From the NCBI GenBank assembly GCA_044227325.1, contig JBGAFI010000019.1:13495-77494 (forward strand): a stretch of 64,000 nucleotides of DNA, in the 5' to 3' direction. The position numbers and the translations under genes are program-made. The notes below the pieces were generated by a model, which ran no database searches, was not told the DNA's origin, and saw nothing but the letters and a program-made list of their open reading frames with translations. Positions 53,554 through 62,488 of the stretch are shown here, piece after piece. Numbering within the stretch: position 1 is the first letter of the stretch; each line of letters opens with the position of its first letter. The stretch is from PFJX01 sp044227325 (GTDB lineage Bacteria; Pseudomonadota; Gammaproteobacteria; Burkholderiales; Thiobacillaceae).

Positions 53554-54279
53554 TCAGGCGGTGATGGCCGCTTTCTGGGCGGCCATGAGTTCGCGGATGC
53601 CCTTCTCGGCCAGATCCAGCAGGGCGTCCAGTTCGGCGCGGCTGAAGGCGGCGCCCTCGGCGGTGCCCTGCACCTCGATGAGCTTGCCGGCCAGCATGAC
53701 CACGTTCATGTCGGTATCGCAGGCCACATCCTCGGCGTAGTCCAGGTCCAGCACCGGCATGCCGTTCCAGACGCCGACGGAGATGGCGGCGACCTGGTCG
53801 CGCATGACGCTGGCGGGCAGCTTGCCTTCCCTCACCAGCCATTCGACGGCGTCGCGCACCGCGACCCAGGCGCCGGTGATGCTGGCGGTGCGGGTGCCGC
53901 CGTCGGCCTGGAGCACGTCGCAGTCCACGTGGATGGTGCGTTCGCCCAGCTTATCCAGGTCCACGGCGGCGCGCAGGCTGCGGCCGATCAGGCGCTGGAT
54001 CTCCTGGGTGCGGCCGCTCTGCTTGCCGCGCGCGGCTTCCCGGTCGCCCCGGGTGTGGGTGGCGCGGGGCAGCATGCCGTATTCGGCGGTGAGCCAGCCG
54101 GCGCCGCTGCCGCGCACGTGGGGCGGCACCTTTTCCAGCACGCTGGCGGTGCACAGCACCTTGGTGTCGCCGCATTCCACCAGCACGCTGCCTTCGGCGT
54201 GCTTGGTGTAATTGCGGGTCAGGCTGACGGTCCGCAATTGGTCCGCCGCGCGCCCGGAGGGGCGTTGTTCGTTGCTCAT
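53554..54279 (-). CDS. rph: ribonuclease PH
   Basis: A 241-residue phosphorolytic 3'-5' exoribonuclease that trims tRNA 3' ends. R-A-T-H-T-R and R-E-A-A-R-G-K-Q-S-G-R-T-Q-E-I-Q-R-L-I-G-R family segments and the phosphate site are clear. It follows the PP2C gene by 52 bases. Confidence 0.97.
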   Translation of the reverse strand: MSNEQRPSGRAADQLRTVSLTRNYTKHAEGSVLVECGDTKVLCTASVLEKVPPHVRGSGAGWLTAEYGMLPRATHTRGDREAARGKQSGRTQEIQRLIGRSLRAAVDLDKLGERTIHVDCDVLQADGGTRTASITGAWVAVRDAVEWLVREGKLPASVMRDQVAAISVGVWNGMPVLDLDYAEDVACDTDMNVVMLAGKLIEVQGTAEGAAFSRAELDALLDLAEKGIRELMAAQKAAITA

Positions 54280-54331
54280 GGTTTTCCTTGGTCGATGGAG
54301 GATAGGCGCGGGCGCGACGCCCGCCGGGTGT

Positions 54332-55243
54332 TCAGCGTTTCGGATAGCGCGCGAGGGCGGCCTGGATTTCGGCCACGGCCCGATCCAGCTCGCTGTCGGT
54401 GCTCGCGGGCTCCTCCAGTTCCTTGCTGCCCAGGCGCTTGAGCTGGGTGGTGAAACCGTCCAGCCCCAGGTCGTCGCCCAGCACCAGTTCGCCGGTATCG
54501 AAGCGCTCCTCGCCGAAGCGCATGGCGATGACGGAGAGGTTGTCGCCGAACTGGCCAGCGCGGAACTCGGCGTGGTCCATCATGTGCTTGATGGCTCGCT
54601 CCAGAGGATAGGCGCGCAGGGTGGAGAGCATCTCGTCCGGCGTGAGTTCCGGCCAGACGCCGTCGGTGCACATGAACAGCACGTCGCCTTCCTGCAGCTT
54701 GACCGGCTGTTCCACCTCGATGTCCGGCAGCATGTAGCCGCCCACCGAGTTGTACAGCTTGTTGCGGTCAGGGTGGACGCCCATCTCCGTTTCGTCGAGC
54801 AAGCCCTCGTCCACCAGTTGCTGCACGGCGGAATGATCGCGGGTGCGGTACAGCATGGCGCGCCGGCTGAACTGGTACAGGCGGGAATCGCCGACGTGGG
54901 CCCAGCAGGCCATGCCCCGCTGCACCACGCACACCACGCAGGTGGTGCGCGGCGGATCGGGCATGCGCTTCCTGAGAGCGTATTCGTTGATGGCGTCGTG
55001 GGCCGCGTAGATGCCGTCCAGCAGGAAGGCGGCCATGTCCGGCAGCAGCGGCTTGGCCCGGGCCTGGAACAGGCCGGTGATGACCTGGACCGTCATCTGC
55101 GAAGCCACCTCGCCCTGGCTGTGCCCGCCCATGCCGTCGCACAGCACCATGACCAAGGCATCCGAGGTATAGGCATAGGCCACGCGATCCTCGTTGTAGG
55201 GACGGCCACCGCGCCGGCTGGCCTGAAAGACGACGTATTTCAT
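54332..55243 (-). CDS. PP2C-type serine/threonine phosphatase
   Basis: A 303-residue cytoplasmic PPM phosphatase. Metal-binding motifs are V-L-C-D-G-M-G-G-H (about residues 34-42), A-H-V-G-D-S-R-L-Y and the late Asp-Asn in G-D-N-L-S. It would reverse phosphorylation by the kinase, with which it overlaps by 4 bases. The Ser/Thr kinase-phosphatase pair before rph is typical of Betaproteobacteria. Confidence 0.93.
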   Translation of the reverse strand: MKYVVFQASRRGGRPYNEDRVAYAYTSDALVMVLCDGMGGHSQGEVASQMTVQVITGLFQARAKPLLPDMAAFLLDGIYAAHDAINEYALRKRMPDPPRTTCVVCVVQRGMACWAHVGDSRLYQFSRRAMLYRTRDHSAVQQLVDEGLLDETEMGVHPDRNKLYNSVGGYMLPDIEVEQPVKLQEGDVLFMCTDGVWPELTPDEMLSTLRAYPLERAIKHMMDHAEFRAGQFGDNLSVIAMRFGEERFDTGELVLGDDLGLDGFTTQLKRLGSKELEEPASTDSELDRAVAEIQAALARYPKR

Positions 55244-56181
55244 AGTTCCCTGGTGAGCCTTTCCTTGATCAGGGCGAACAGGCTGGGTTTCTGATTGCGC
55301 GCGGCCTGGGCCATGGCGATCAGCCGCTTTTGCACGGAAAACACGCTCTGGGGCCGTTCGGTGTAATTGAGCCGCAGCATGGAATCCACCATTTCCAGCA
55401 GTTCCCGGGAATACAAGCCGGCATAGGTTTTCGACACCGGGGCCAGCTTGTCCTTTTCGCTGCGCTCGTCTGCGGGCGGCGGCGCGGCCTTGGCGATGCA
55501 GGCGTACATGGTCGCGCCGACGCTGTAGATGTCGGTCCAGGGCCCCAGGCGGTCGCGCTGCTTGTACTGCTCGGGGGCGGCGAAGCCGGGCGTGTACATG
55601 GGCGAGGCCACCAGCAGATCCTCGGTCAGCGCCTGGCGCGCGGCGCCGAAGTCGATGAGCACCGGCGAGCCGTCGGCGCGGATGTAGATGTTGGAGGGCT
55701 TGATGTCCAGGTGCAGGATCTTGTGGGCGTGCACCTCGCGCAGGCCGTTCAGGAGCTGGATGAAGACGCTGCGCAGGAAGGTCTCGCGCATGGGCTCCTC
55801 CAGGCTGGTAATGTGCTTCTGCAGGGTTTTGCCCTGCTCGTACTTCATCACCATGTACACGGTTTCATTGGCGCGGAAGAAATTCAGCACCTTCACCACG
55901 TTGGGATGGCGGATGCTCGCGAGGGAACGGCCTTCCTCGAAGAAACATTTCATGCCGTAGCGGAAGGAGGCCTCCTTCTCGCTGGAAACCGGCACCACGG
56001 TACCCAGCTCGCCACGCTTGACCACGCCGCCGGGCAGGTATTCCTTGATCGCCACCGGCTGTCCGTCGATGTCGAAGGCGAGATAGACCAGCGAAAACCC
56101 GCCGCCGCCGATCCGGCGATCGATGACGTATTCGGCCAGGTGGTAACCGTGAGCCAGCGGTTCGGTCAGTTGGGCAGCCAT
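55240..56181 (-). CDS. cytoplasmic serine/threonine protein kinase
   Basis: A 313-residue Hanks-type kinase. Glycine loop G-G-G-G-F-S (25-30), Lys46 in V-A-I-K, the catalytic loop H-L-D-I-K-P-S-N (a Leu in place of the usual Arg, so an RD-minus kinase), D-F-G-A-A and F-A-A-P-E-Q-Y. No transmembrane segment or sensor domain. It begins the kinase-phosphatase-rph-rdgB run; its 5' side faces the divergent yicC gene across 320 bases. Confidence 0.92.
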   Translation of the reverse strand: MAAQLTEPLAHGYHLAEYVIDRRIGGGGFSLVYLAFDIDGQPVAIKEYLPGGVVKRGELGTVVPVSSEKEASFRYGMKCFFEEGRSLASIRHPNVVKVLNFFRANETVYMVMKYEQGKTLQKHITSLEEPMRETFLRSVFIQLLNGLREVHAHKILHLDIKPSNIYIRADGSPVLIDFGAARQALTEDLLVASPMYTPGFAAPEQYKQRDRLGPWTDIYSVGATMYACIAKAAPPPADERSEKDKLAPVSKTYAGLYSRELLEMVDSMLRLNYTERPQSVFSVQKRLIAMAQAARNQKPSLFALIKERLTREL

Positions 56182-56501
56182 GTGTTGGCGGTTACGAGCC
56201 TATTTCAACGGTTGCGCGCCCGGCGTCCGGGCAAAGCGGAGCATGGCGCGGGAAGTGAAGTTTAGCCGTTTCGTCCGCTTTATCGGCAAAGCGGCGATGC
56301 GCCCACGGGCACGCGGCCCCGCGGATCGCGGGGGGAACCGGCCCGGCGCCGAGGCGCGTTCGGGCGCGGGGGAACACGCCCCGGCCGCGCGCCTCGCCTC
56401 GCATCCTTCCGATCCCGCCTGCAATGCTGGGCATGATTCCGGCTGAAATAGGCTCTATCATGCGTCGCTCTTTGTTGTGTCTTTGAAGGATAACCAAGAT
56501 T
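56182..56501. other. 320-base divergent intergenic region
   Basis: This separates the kinase gene from yicC. The first part is very GC-rich with short palindromes (for example GGCGCGTTCGGGCGCG). An AAGGA box lies 12 bases before the yicC GTG. Short frames here look random. No RNA gene or operator could be recognised. Confidence 0.5.
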
Positions 56502-57398
56502 GTGGCGGCCATGAAGGAAACCAGAAAGGAAAACCTGCGCAGCATGACCGGCTACGCGGTGGAAACGGCGGACATTCCCGCCGGGCAACTGTCCCTGGAG
56601 TTGCGCGCGGTCAACTCGCGCTTCCTCGATCTCAGCTTCCGCATGGGCGAGGATTTCCGCGTCCTGGAGCCGGTTCTTCGGGAACGCATCGGCGAGAAGG
56701 TGAAGCGGGGCAAGGTGGAATGCCGGGTGAATTTCACCCAGCGCGAGGACGCGGCCCTGCCCGGCAACTTGAACGGCGGCCTGCTGGACCAGCTCAAGTC
56801 CCTGTCCGACACGGCCCTCGCCGCCTTCCCCGGCGCGCGTCCCATGACCGTCGCGGAAATCCTGCGCTGGCCCGGCATGCTGGGCGACACCAGCCCGGAC
56901 CTGGAATTGCTGCATGCCACCGCGCTCAAGCTGATGGACGCGGCCCTGGCCCAGTTCAACGCCAGCCGCGCGCGGGAAGGCGACAAGTTGAAAGCGGTAA
57001 TCCTGGACCGGGTCGCGGGCATCCGCGAGCACGTGGCGCGCATCCGGCCGCGCACCCAGGAAATCGTCGCCGCCTATCGGGACAAGCTCAGCAAGCGCCT
57101 GGAGGAATTGCTGCCCCTGCCGGACCCGGACCGCCTGCACCAGGAGGTGGTCCTGTTCGCCCAGAAGATCGACGTGGACGAGGAACTGGACCGTCTGGTC
57201 ACCCACCTGGACGAGGTGACACGGGTGGCGAACGCCGGCGGCGCCGCCGGCAAGCGGCTGGATTTCCTGATGCAGGAACTGAACCGGGAAGCGAATACCC
57301 TGGGTTCCAAGTCCGCCTCGCTGGAATTGACGCAGACCTCGGTGGAACTGAAGGTGCTGGTCGAGCAGATGCGCGAGCAGATCCAGAACATCGAATAA
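56502..57398 (+). CDS. yicC: YicC family endoribonuclease
   Basis: A 298-residue YicC protein. The family landmark S-M-T-G-Y-A lies at 14-19, and the C-terminal DUF1732 domain has Q-E-L-N-R-E-A-N-T-L-G-S-K. Recent work identifies YicC as an RNase acting on small RNA. A GTG at 56502 with AAGGA upstream is preferred as start, with an ATG 9 bases later as alternative. gmk follows 9 bases later. Confidence 0.93.
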   Translation: MAAMKETRKENLRSMTGYAVETADIPAGQLSLELRAVNSRFLDLSFRMGEDFRVLEPVLRERIGEKVKRGKVECRVNFTQREDAALPGNLNGGLLDQLKSLSDTALAAFPGARPMTVAEILRWPGMLGDTSPDLELLHATALKLMDAALAQFNASRAREGDKLKAVILDRVAGIREHVARIRPRTQEIVAAYRDKLSKRLEELLPLPDPDRLHQEVVLFAQKIDVDEELDRLVTHLDEVTRVANAGGAAGKRLDFLMQELNREANTLGSKSASLELTQTSVELKVLVEQMREQIQNIE

Positions 57399-57407
57399 GG
57401 AATTGCC

Positions 57408-58022
57408 ATGGCAGGCCAGCTTTTCATCGTTTCCGCCCCCTCCGGCGCCGGCAAGTCCAGCCTGGTGAAAGCCCTGCTGGAAGAGGACGCGGCGATCAGG
57501 CTGTCGGTTTCCTACACCACCCGCTCGCCGCGTTCCGGCGAGGTGGACGGGGTGAACTACCACTTCATCACCCGGGAGGATTTCCAGGTCCGGCTGGGCC
57601 GGGGCGAATTCCTGGAAAGCGCCGAGGTCTACGGCAATTTCTATGGCACCTCCCAACCCTGGATCGAAACCGAGATGGCCGCCGGCAGGGACATCCTGCT
57701 GGAGATCGACTGGCAGGGCGCGGCCCAGGTGCGGCGGCTGATGCCCCAGGCAAAATCCATCTTCATCCTGCCGCCCTCCATCGACGAACTGCGCAAGCGG
57801 CTGGAAGGACGCGGCACCGACAGTTCCGAGGTCATCGCGAAGCGCATGGCGGCGGCCCGGGAAGACATCTCCCATGCCCTGGAATTCGACTATCTGGTGG
57901 TGAACGACAAGTTCGAGGACGCCTTGGCGGATCTGCTGGCCATCGCCCGCGCCGGGCGGCTGACCATGGACAGGCAGCAAAAGACTCAGGCCGCGCTGCT
58001 GAGCGGCCTGCTCGCCGGATAG
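57408..58022 (+). CDS. gmk: guanylate kinase
   Basis: A 204-residue GMP kinase. P-loop S-G-A-G-K-S-S near residue 12, S-Y-T-T-R-S-P-R and E-G-E-type GMP-binding residues follow. The start has AAGGA 6 bases upstream. The order yicC-gmk is widely conserved, usually followed by rpoZ, which is not here. Confidence 0.97.
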   Translation: MAGQLFIVSAPSGAGKSSLVKALLEEDAAIRLSVSYTTRSPRSGEVDGVNYHFITREDFQVRLGRGEFLESAEVYGNFYGTSQPWIETEMAAGRDILLEIDWQGAAQVRRLMPQAKSIFILPPSIDELRKRLEGRGTDSSEVIAKRMAAAREDISHALEFDYLVVNDKFEDALADLLAIARAGRLTMDRQQKTQAALLSGLLAG

Positions 58023-58041
58023 CCGCGTCCATAAACGACAA

Positions 58042-58062
58042 GGGGCGGGAAGATCCCGCCCC
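58042..58062. terminator. hairpin between convergent gmk and ppnP
   Basis: GGGGCGGGA (58042-58050) pairs with TCCCGCCCC (58054-58062) around a 3-base loop, between the two converging stop codons. There is no good U-run in either direction, so it may act only as a weak terminator. Confidence 0.6.
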
Positions 58063-58082
58063 GGTCACGGCTTCCGCCGGTC

Positions 58083-58394
58083 TCAGCCGAAATGGCAGAC
58101 GTAGTGATAAGGCTCCAGCGCCTCGATATCGAAACTGGAGTTGCCCGGCACACTGAACGACTGGCCGGGGCCGTACTCGTTCCACTCGCTTTGGCCCTGC
58201 AGCCGCACGCGGCAGCGACCATCCACGCATTCCATGGTTTCCGGCACGCCGGTGTTGAAGGTCAGCGTGGAAGGCAGAATCACACCCACGGACTTCTTCG
58301 TGCCGTCCGCGAATTTCACGGTGTGGGAAACACACTTGCCGTCGAAGTAGACGTTGGCCTTTTTCAGGACCGCGACGTTGTCGAATTGGGACAT
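58083..58394 (-). CDS. ppnP: pyrimidine/purine nucleoside phosphorylase
   Basis: A 103-residue cupin-like phosphorylase (DUF1255/YaiE). T-L-T-F-N-T-G-V-P-E-T-M and the C-terminal F-D-I-E-A-L-E-P-Y-H-Y-V-C-H-F-G end are typical. The second of two close ATGs (58394) is chosen, since it lies 8 bases from a GGAGG box while the first lies only 2 bases away. The first ATG overlaps the argG stop. Confidence 0.93.
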   Translation of the reverse strand: MSQFDNVAVLKKANVYFDGKCVSHTVKFADGTKKSVGVILPSTLTFNTGVPETMECVDGRCRVRLQGQSEWNEYGPGQSFSVPGNSSFDIEALEPYHYVCHFG

Positions 58395-58396
58395 GA

Positions 58397-59626
<1,230 letters not shown>

Positions 59627-59687
59627 CGCTTGTCCTTGCTACCTATGCGCGGGCCGAACCCGGTTGGGTCGTTCCGCAATCCAAAAT

Positions 59688-59915
59688 TCAGTGGGCCGCG
59701 CCTTCCACGGCATGGACCTCGCCCGGGAAGTCGCCGACCCGCAGCATGGAAAGATCCGTCTTTCGGCTGGCATGTTCGATCTCGATGCCGACCACCCGGC
59801 CGTCCTCGGAGAGGTTGATGACGATGCCTTCCTGGGCTTCCCAGGCGTGGGCCGGGTTCTCGGGGGAAAGCTCCAGATATAGGGAATCCCGGTCTTTGAA
59901 ATAGGCGAGGTTCAT
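59688..59915 (-). CDS. DUF2283 domain protein
   Basis: A 75-residue protein matching DUF2283: Y-F-K-D-R-D-S-L-Y-L-E-L-S near the start and V-V-G-I-E-I-E-H-A-S in the middle. Function unknown. It sits between argF (17 bases) and argG (61 bases) on the same strand, so it is cotranscribed with arginine genes. Confidence 0.85.
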   Translation of the reverse strand: MNLAYFKDRDSLYLELSPENPAHAWEAQEGIVINLSEDGRVVGIEIEHASRKTDLSMLRVGDFPGEVHAVEGAAH

Positions 59916-59932
59916 CGTTTCCGTCCCTGGTC

Positions 59933-60859
59933 TTAATTCGCCACCCGGCCGAGCAGCAGGTATTCCAGCAAGGCCTTCTGGCTGTGCAGGCGGTTCTCGG
60001 CCTCATCCCAGACCACGGACTGGGGGCCGTCGATCACATCCGCCGCGACCTCCTCGCCGCGGTGGGCGGGCAGGCAATGCATGAACAGCGCATCCGCGCG
60101 CGCCAGCTTCATCATGTCCGCGTCCACCTGCCAGTCCGCGAAAGCCTTCATGCGCTCGGCGTTCTCCGCCTCGAAGCCCATGCTGGTCCACACGTCGGTG
60201 GTCACCAGGTCCGCGCCGCGACAGGCTTCCATGGGATCGCCGAAAGCCTCGTAATGATCGGTGCCGAACAGGCCGGCGCGCTCCGGCTCCACCTCGTAGC
60301 CTGGCGGTGTCGAGACGTGGACGTTGAAATCCAGCACCTCGGCGGCCTGCAGCCAGGTGTTGCACATGTTGTTGGAGTCGCCGATCCAGGTCACGGTCTT
60401 GCCCTGGATGGGGCCGCGCCGCTCGATGTAGGTGAAGATGTCGGCCAGAATCTGGCAGGGGTGGTATTCGTTGGTGAGGCCGTTGATGACCGGCACGCGG
60501 GAATGATCGGCGAAGCGCTCGATGATGTCCTGCTCGAAGGTGCGGATCATGACCGCATCCACCATGCGCGAGATCACTTCCGCCGCATCCTCCACCGGTT
60601 CCCCGCGGCCAAGCTGGGTGTCGCGGGTGTTGAGGTAGATGGCCGACCCGCCAAGCTGGTGCATGCCGGCCTCGAAGGACAGGCGGGTGCGGGTCGAGCT
60701 CTTCTCGAAAATCATGGCGAGCGTCCGGTCCGCCAGCGGATGGTAGGGCTGATAGGCCTTGAAGCGCGCCTTGATGATGCCGGTGCGGACGAACAGATGC
60801 TCCAGTTCGTCCCGGTCCAGATCATTGAATTGCAGGAAATGCTTGAGGGCTACGGCCAT
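59933..60859 (-). CDS. argF: ornithine carbamoyltransferase
   Basis: A 308-residue transferase making citrulline. S-S-T-R-T-R-L-S-F (carbamoyl-phosphate site, about 54-62), the F-M-H-C-L-P-A-H-R-G ornithine loop and D-V-W-T-S-M-G are present. argD precedes it by 5 bases. Confidence 0.97.
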   Translation of the reverse strand: MAVALKHFLQFNDLDRDELEHLFVRTGIIKARFKAYQPYHPLADRTLAMIFEKSSTRTRLSFEAGMHQLGGSAIYLNTRDTQLGRGEPVEDAAEVISRMVDAVMIRTFEQDIIERFADHSRVPVINGLTNEYHPCQILADIFTYIERRGPIQGKTVTWIGDSNNMCNTWLQAAEVLDFNVHVSTPPGYEVEPERAGLFGTDHYEAFGDPMEACRGADLVTTDVWTSMGFEAENAERMKAFADWQVDADMMKLARADALFMHCLPAHRGEEVAADVIDGPQSVVWDEAENRLHSQKALLEYLLLGRVAN

Positions 60860-60864
60860 AACGC

Positions 60865-62037
60865 TTATCCCAGAAAGGCGCGGATCAGACCCGCCAGTTT
60901 CTCCGTGAGCAGAGCGGCTTCCTCGCGCTTCATCACCAGCGGCGGCAACAAACGCACCACGTTGTCGTTGGTCACGTTGATCAGCAGTTTCTCCGCCAGG
61001 GCGCGCGCGACCAGCTCGCCGCAGGAGCGATCCAGCTCGATGCCGATCATCAGGCCCTGGCCGCGGATCTGCACCAAGCCGGACAAACCTTGCAGCCGCT
61101 CCGCCATATCCGCGCGGATAAAGGCGCCCAGCGCGTCGGCATGGGCCAGCAGGTCGTCTTCATCCATGACTTGCAGGGTCGTCAGCGCGGCGGTGCAGGC
61201 CAGCGGCCCGCCGCCGAAGGTGGAGCCGTGCTTGCCAGGAACGAAGGTGACAGCGGCCTCGCCCTTGGCCAGACACGCGCCGACCGGCACGCCTGAACCC
61301 AGGCCCTTCGCCAGGGTCATCACGTCGGGCAGGATATCCGTGTGCTGGAAGGCGAACCATTCCCCGGTCCGGCCGATGCCGGTCTGCACTTCGTCCAGCA
61401 TGAGCAGCCAGGCGTTGCGGTCGCAGATGTCGCGCAGCTTGGCGAGGTAATCGGCTTCGGGAATGTTCACGCCGCCTTCGCCCTGGAACGGTTCCACCAG
61501 CACGGCCACGATGTTCTTGTGATGCTCGGCGAGCTTGTCCACGGCATCCGCGTCCCCGAACGGTACCCGCACGAAGCCGGTGACCAAGGGTTCGAATCCA
61601 GCCTGCACCTTGCGGTTGCCGGTGGCCGACAAGGTCGCCATGGTGCGTCCATGGAAACTCTTCTCCATGACCACGATGGCCGGGCTCTCGATTCCCTTGT
61701 TGTGGCCATGCAGGCGGGCGATCTTGATCGCCGCCTCGTTGGCTTCCGCGCCGGAATTGCAGAAGAAAGCCCGCTCCATGCCGGACAGCGTGCACAAGCG
61801 CTCCGCCAACGCTTCCTGCAAGGGAATGCGGTAGATGTTGGAGGTGTGGATCAAGCGCCCCGCCTGTTCGCACAAGGCACGCGCCAGTTTCGGATGGGCA
61901 TGGCCCAAGCCGTTCACCGCGACGCCGGCCAGGGCATCCAGATATTTGTCTCCGCTCTCATCGAACAGCCAAGCCCCTTCCCCCCGCACGAAAGCGATGG
62001 GTTGACGGCCATAGGTTTGCATCAGGTAATCAGACAT
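60865..62037 (-). CDS. argD: acetylornithine aminotransferase
   Basis: A 390-residue class III PLP aminotransferase. N-S-G-A-E-A-N-E-A-A near residue 95, L-D-E-V-Q-T-G-I-G-R-T-G near 210 and the PLP lysine in L-A-K-G-L-G-S-G-V-P-V-G-A are present. The start at 62037 matches the family N-terminus (M-S-D-Y-L-M); a longer frame adds 13 unlikely residues and runs through the leader hairpin. Confidence 0.95.
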   Translation of the reverse strand: MSDYLMQTYGRQPIAFVRGEGAWLFDESGDKYLDALAGVAVNGLGHAHPKLARALCEQAGRLIHTSNIYRIPLQEALAERLCTLSGMERAFFCNSGAEANEAAIKIARLHGHNKGIESPAIVVMEKSFHGRTMATLSATGNRKVQAGFEPLVTGFVRVPFGDADAVDKLAEHHKNIVAVLVEPFQGEGGVNIPEADYLAKLRDICDRNAWLLMLDEVQTGIGRTGEWFAFQHTDILPDVMTLAKGLGSGVPVGACLAKGEAAVTFVPGKHGSTFGGGPLACTAALTTLQVMDEDDLLAHADALGAFIRADMAERLQGLSGLVQIRGQGLMIGIELDRSCGELVARALAEKLLINVTNDNVVRLLPPLVMKREEAALLTEKLAGLIRAFLG

Positions 62038-62488
62038 AAGCGTTCCAACCGCTGAGGAAAATATAACGGCGGCCAAGAGCCGCCGTACGGAAAAATAGAA
62101 ACCTTACCACTATTTCAGAGATAGAAAAATCATCAACTTGCTCAACAATTGCCCTTGCAATGCCGTGGATCGACATTCGGGACATTCCCCTCGCTCCGCC
62201 ATTCCAGGAAAATGAGCCGTAGGATGTGCCCCGCGTTGATAATTCCACAAAATCTGTGGATAACTTTGTGCATAAATCATGGTGCGATAGGCGTCCACCT
62301 GCCTGAATGGCCGGGCGTGCTCCGCTGTGCTGAAATTGAGCCGATTTCGCGTTCAAAAAATCAACCACTTATAACCACACCCTGTTTGTCCCTGCGGGGC
62401 ACGAAAATATGGAGATGATAAGAATGACTGTGGATATGACCATCCGGAAAACGTTGAAACCTCGTCAATTATTCCAGGCGGGGGATTA
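62038..62488. other. 451-base divergent region with DnaA-box-like sites
   Basis: Between argD and xseA. It is more A/T-rich than its surroundings. It holds a leader hairpin close to argD, a perfect TGTGGATAA at 62255-62263 inside an inverted repeat (TCCACA / TGTGGA), TGTGGATAT at 62429-62437 and, just inside xseA, TGTGGATAG at 62503-62511. Short frames on the minus strand (62-112 codons) have no recognisable content. Both divergent genes must have promoters here. Confidence 0.5.
62066..62086 (-). promoter_or_regulatory. terminator-like hairpin in the argD leader
   Basis: ACGGCGGC (62066-62073), loop CAAGA, GCCGCCGT (62079-62086). On the minus strand the hairpin is followed by TATATTTTCC and lies 28 bases before the argD start. 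It looks like an attenuator or a terminator of a short leader transcript. Confidence 0.5.

Noticed and set aside
56192..56545. A 117-codon minus-strand frame across the kinase/yicC gap
   Set aside because: Overlaps the yicC start and its likely promoter, and has random composition.
62110..62298. A 62-codon minus-strand frame before argD with a C-P-E-C pair
   Set aside because: No RBS and no recognisable family; the downstream hairpin is equally explained as argD leader. Kept only as part of the intergenic description.
62038..62488. Chromosomal replication origin
   Set aside because: Only three box-like sites, no dnaA, rpmH, gidA or parAB genes nearby; xseA/argD is not a known origin context.
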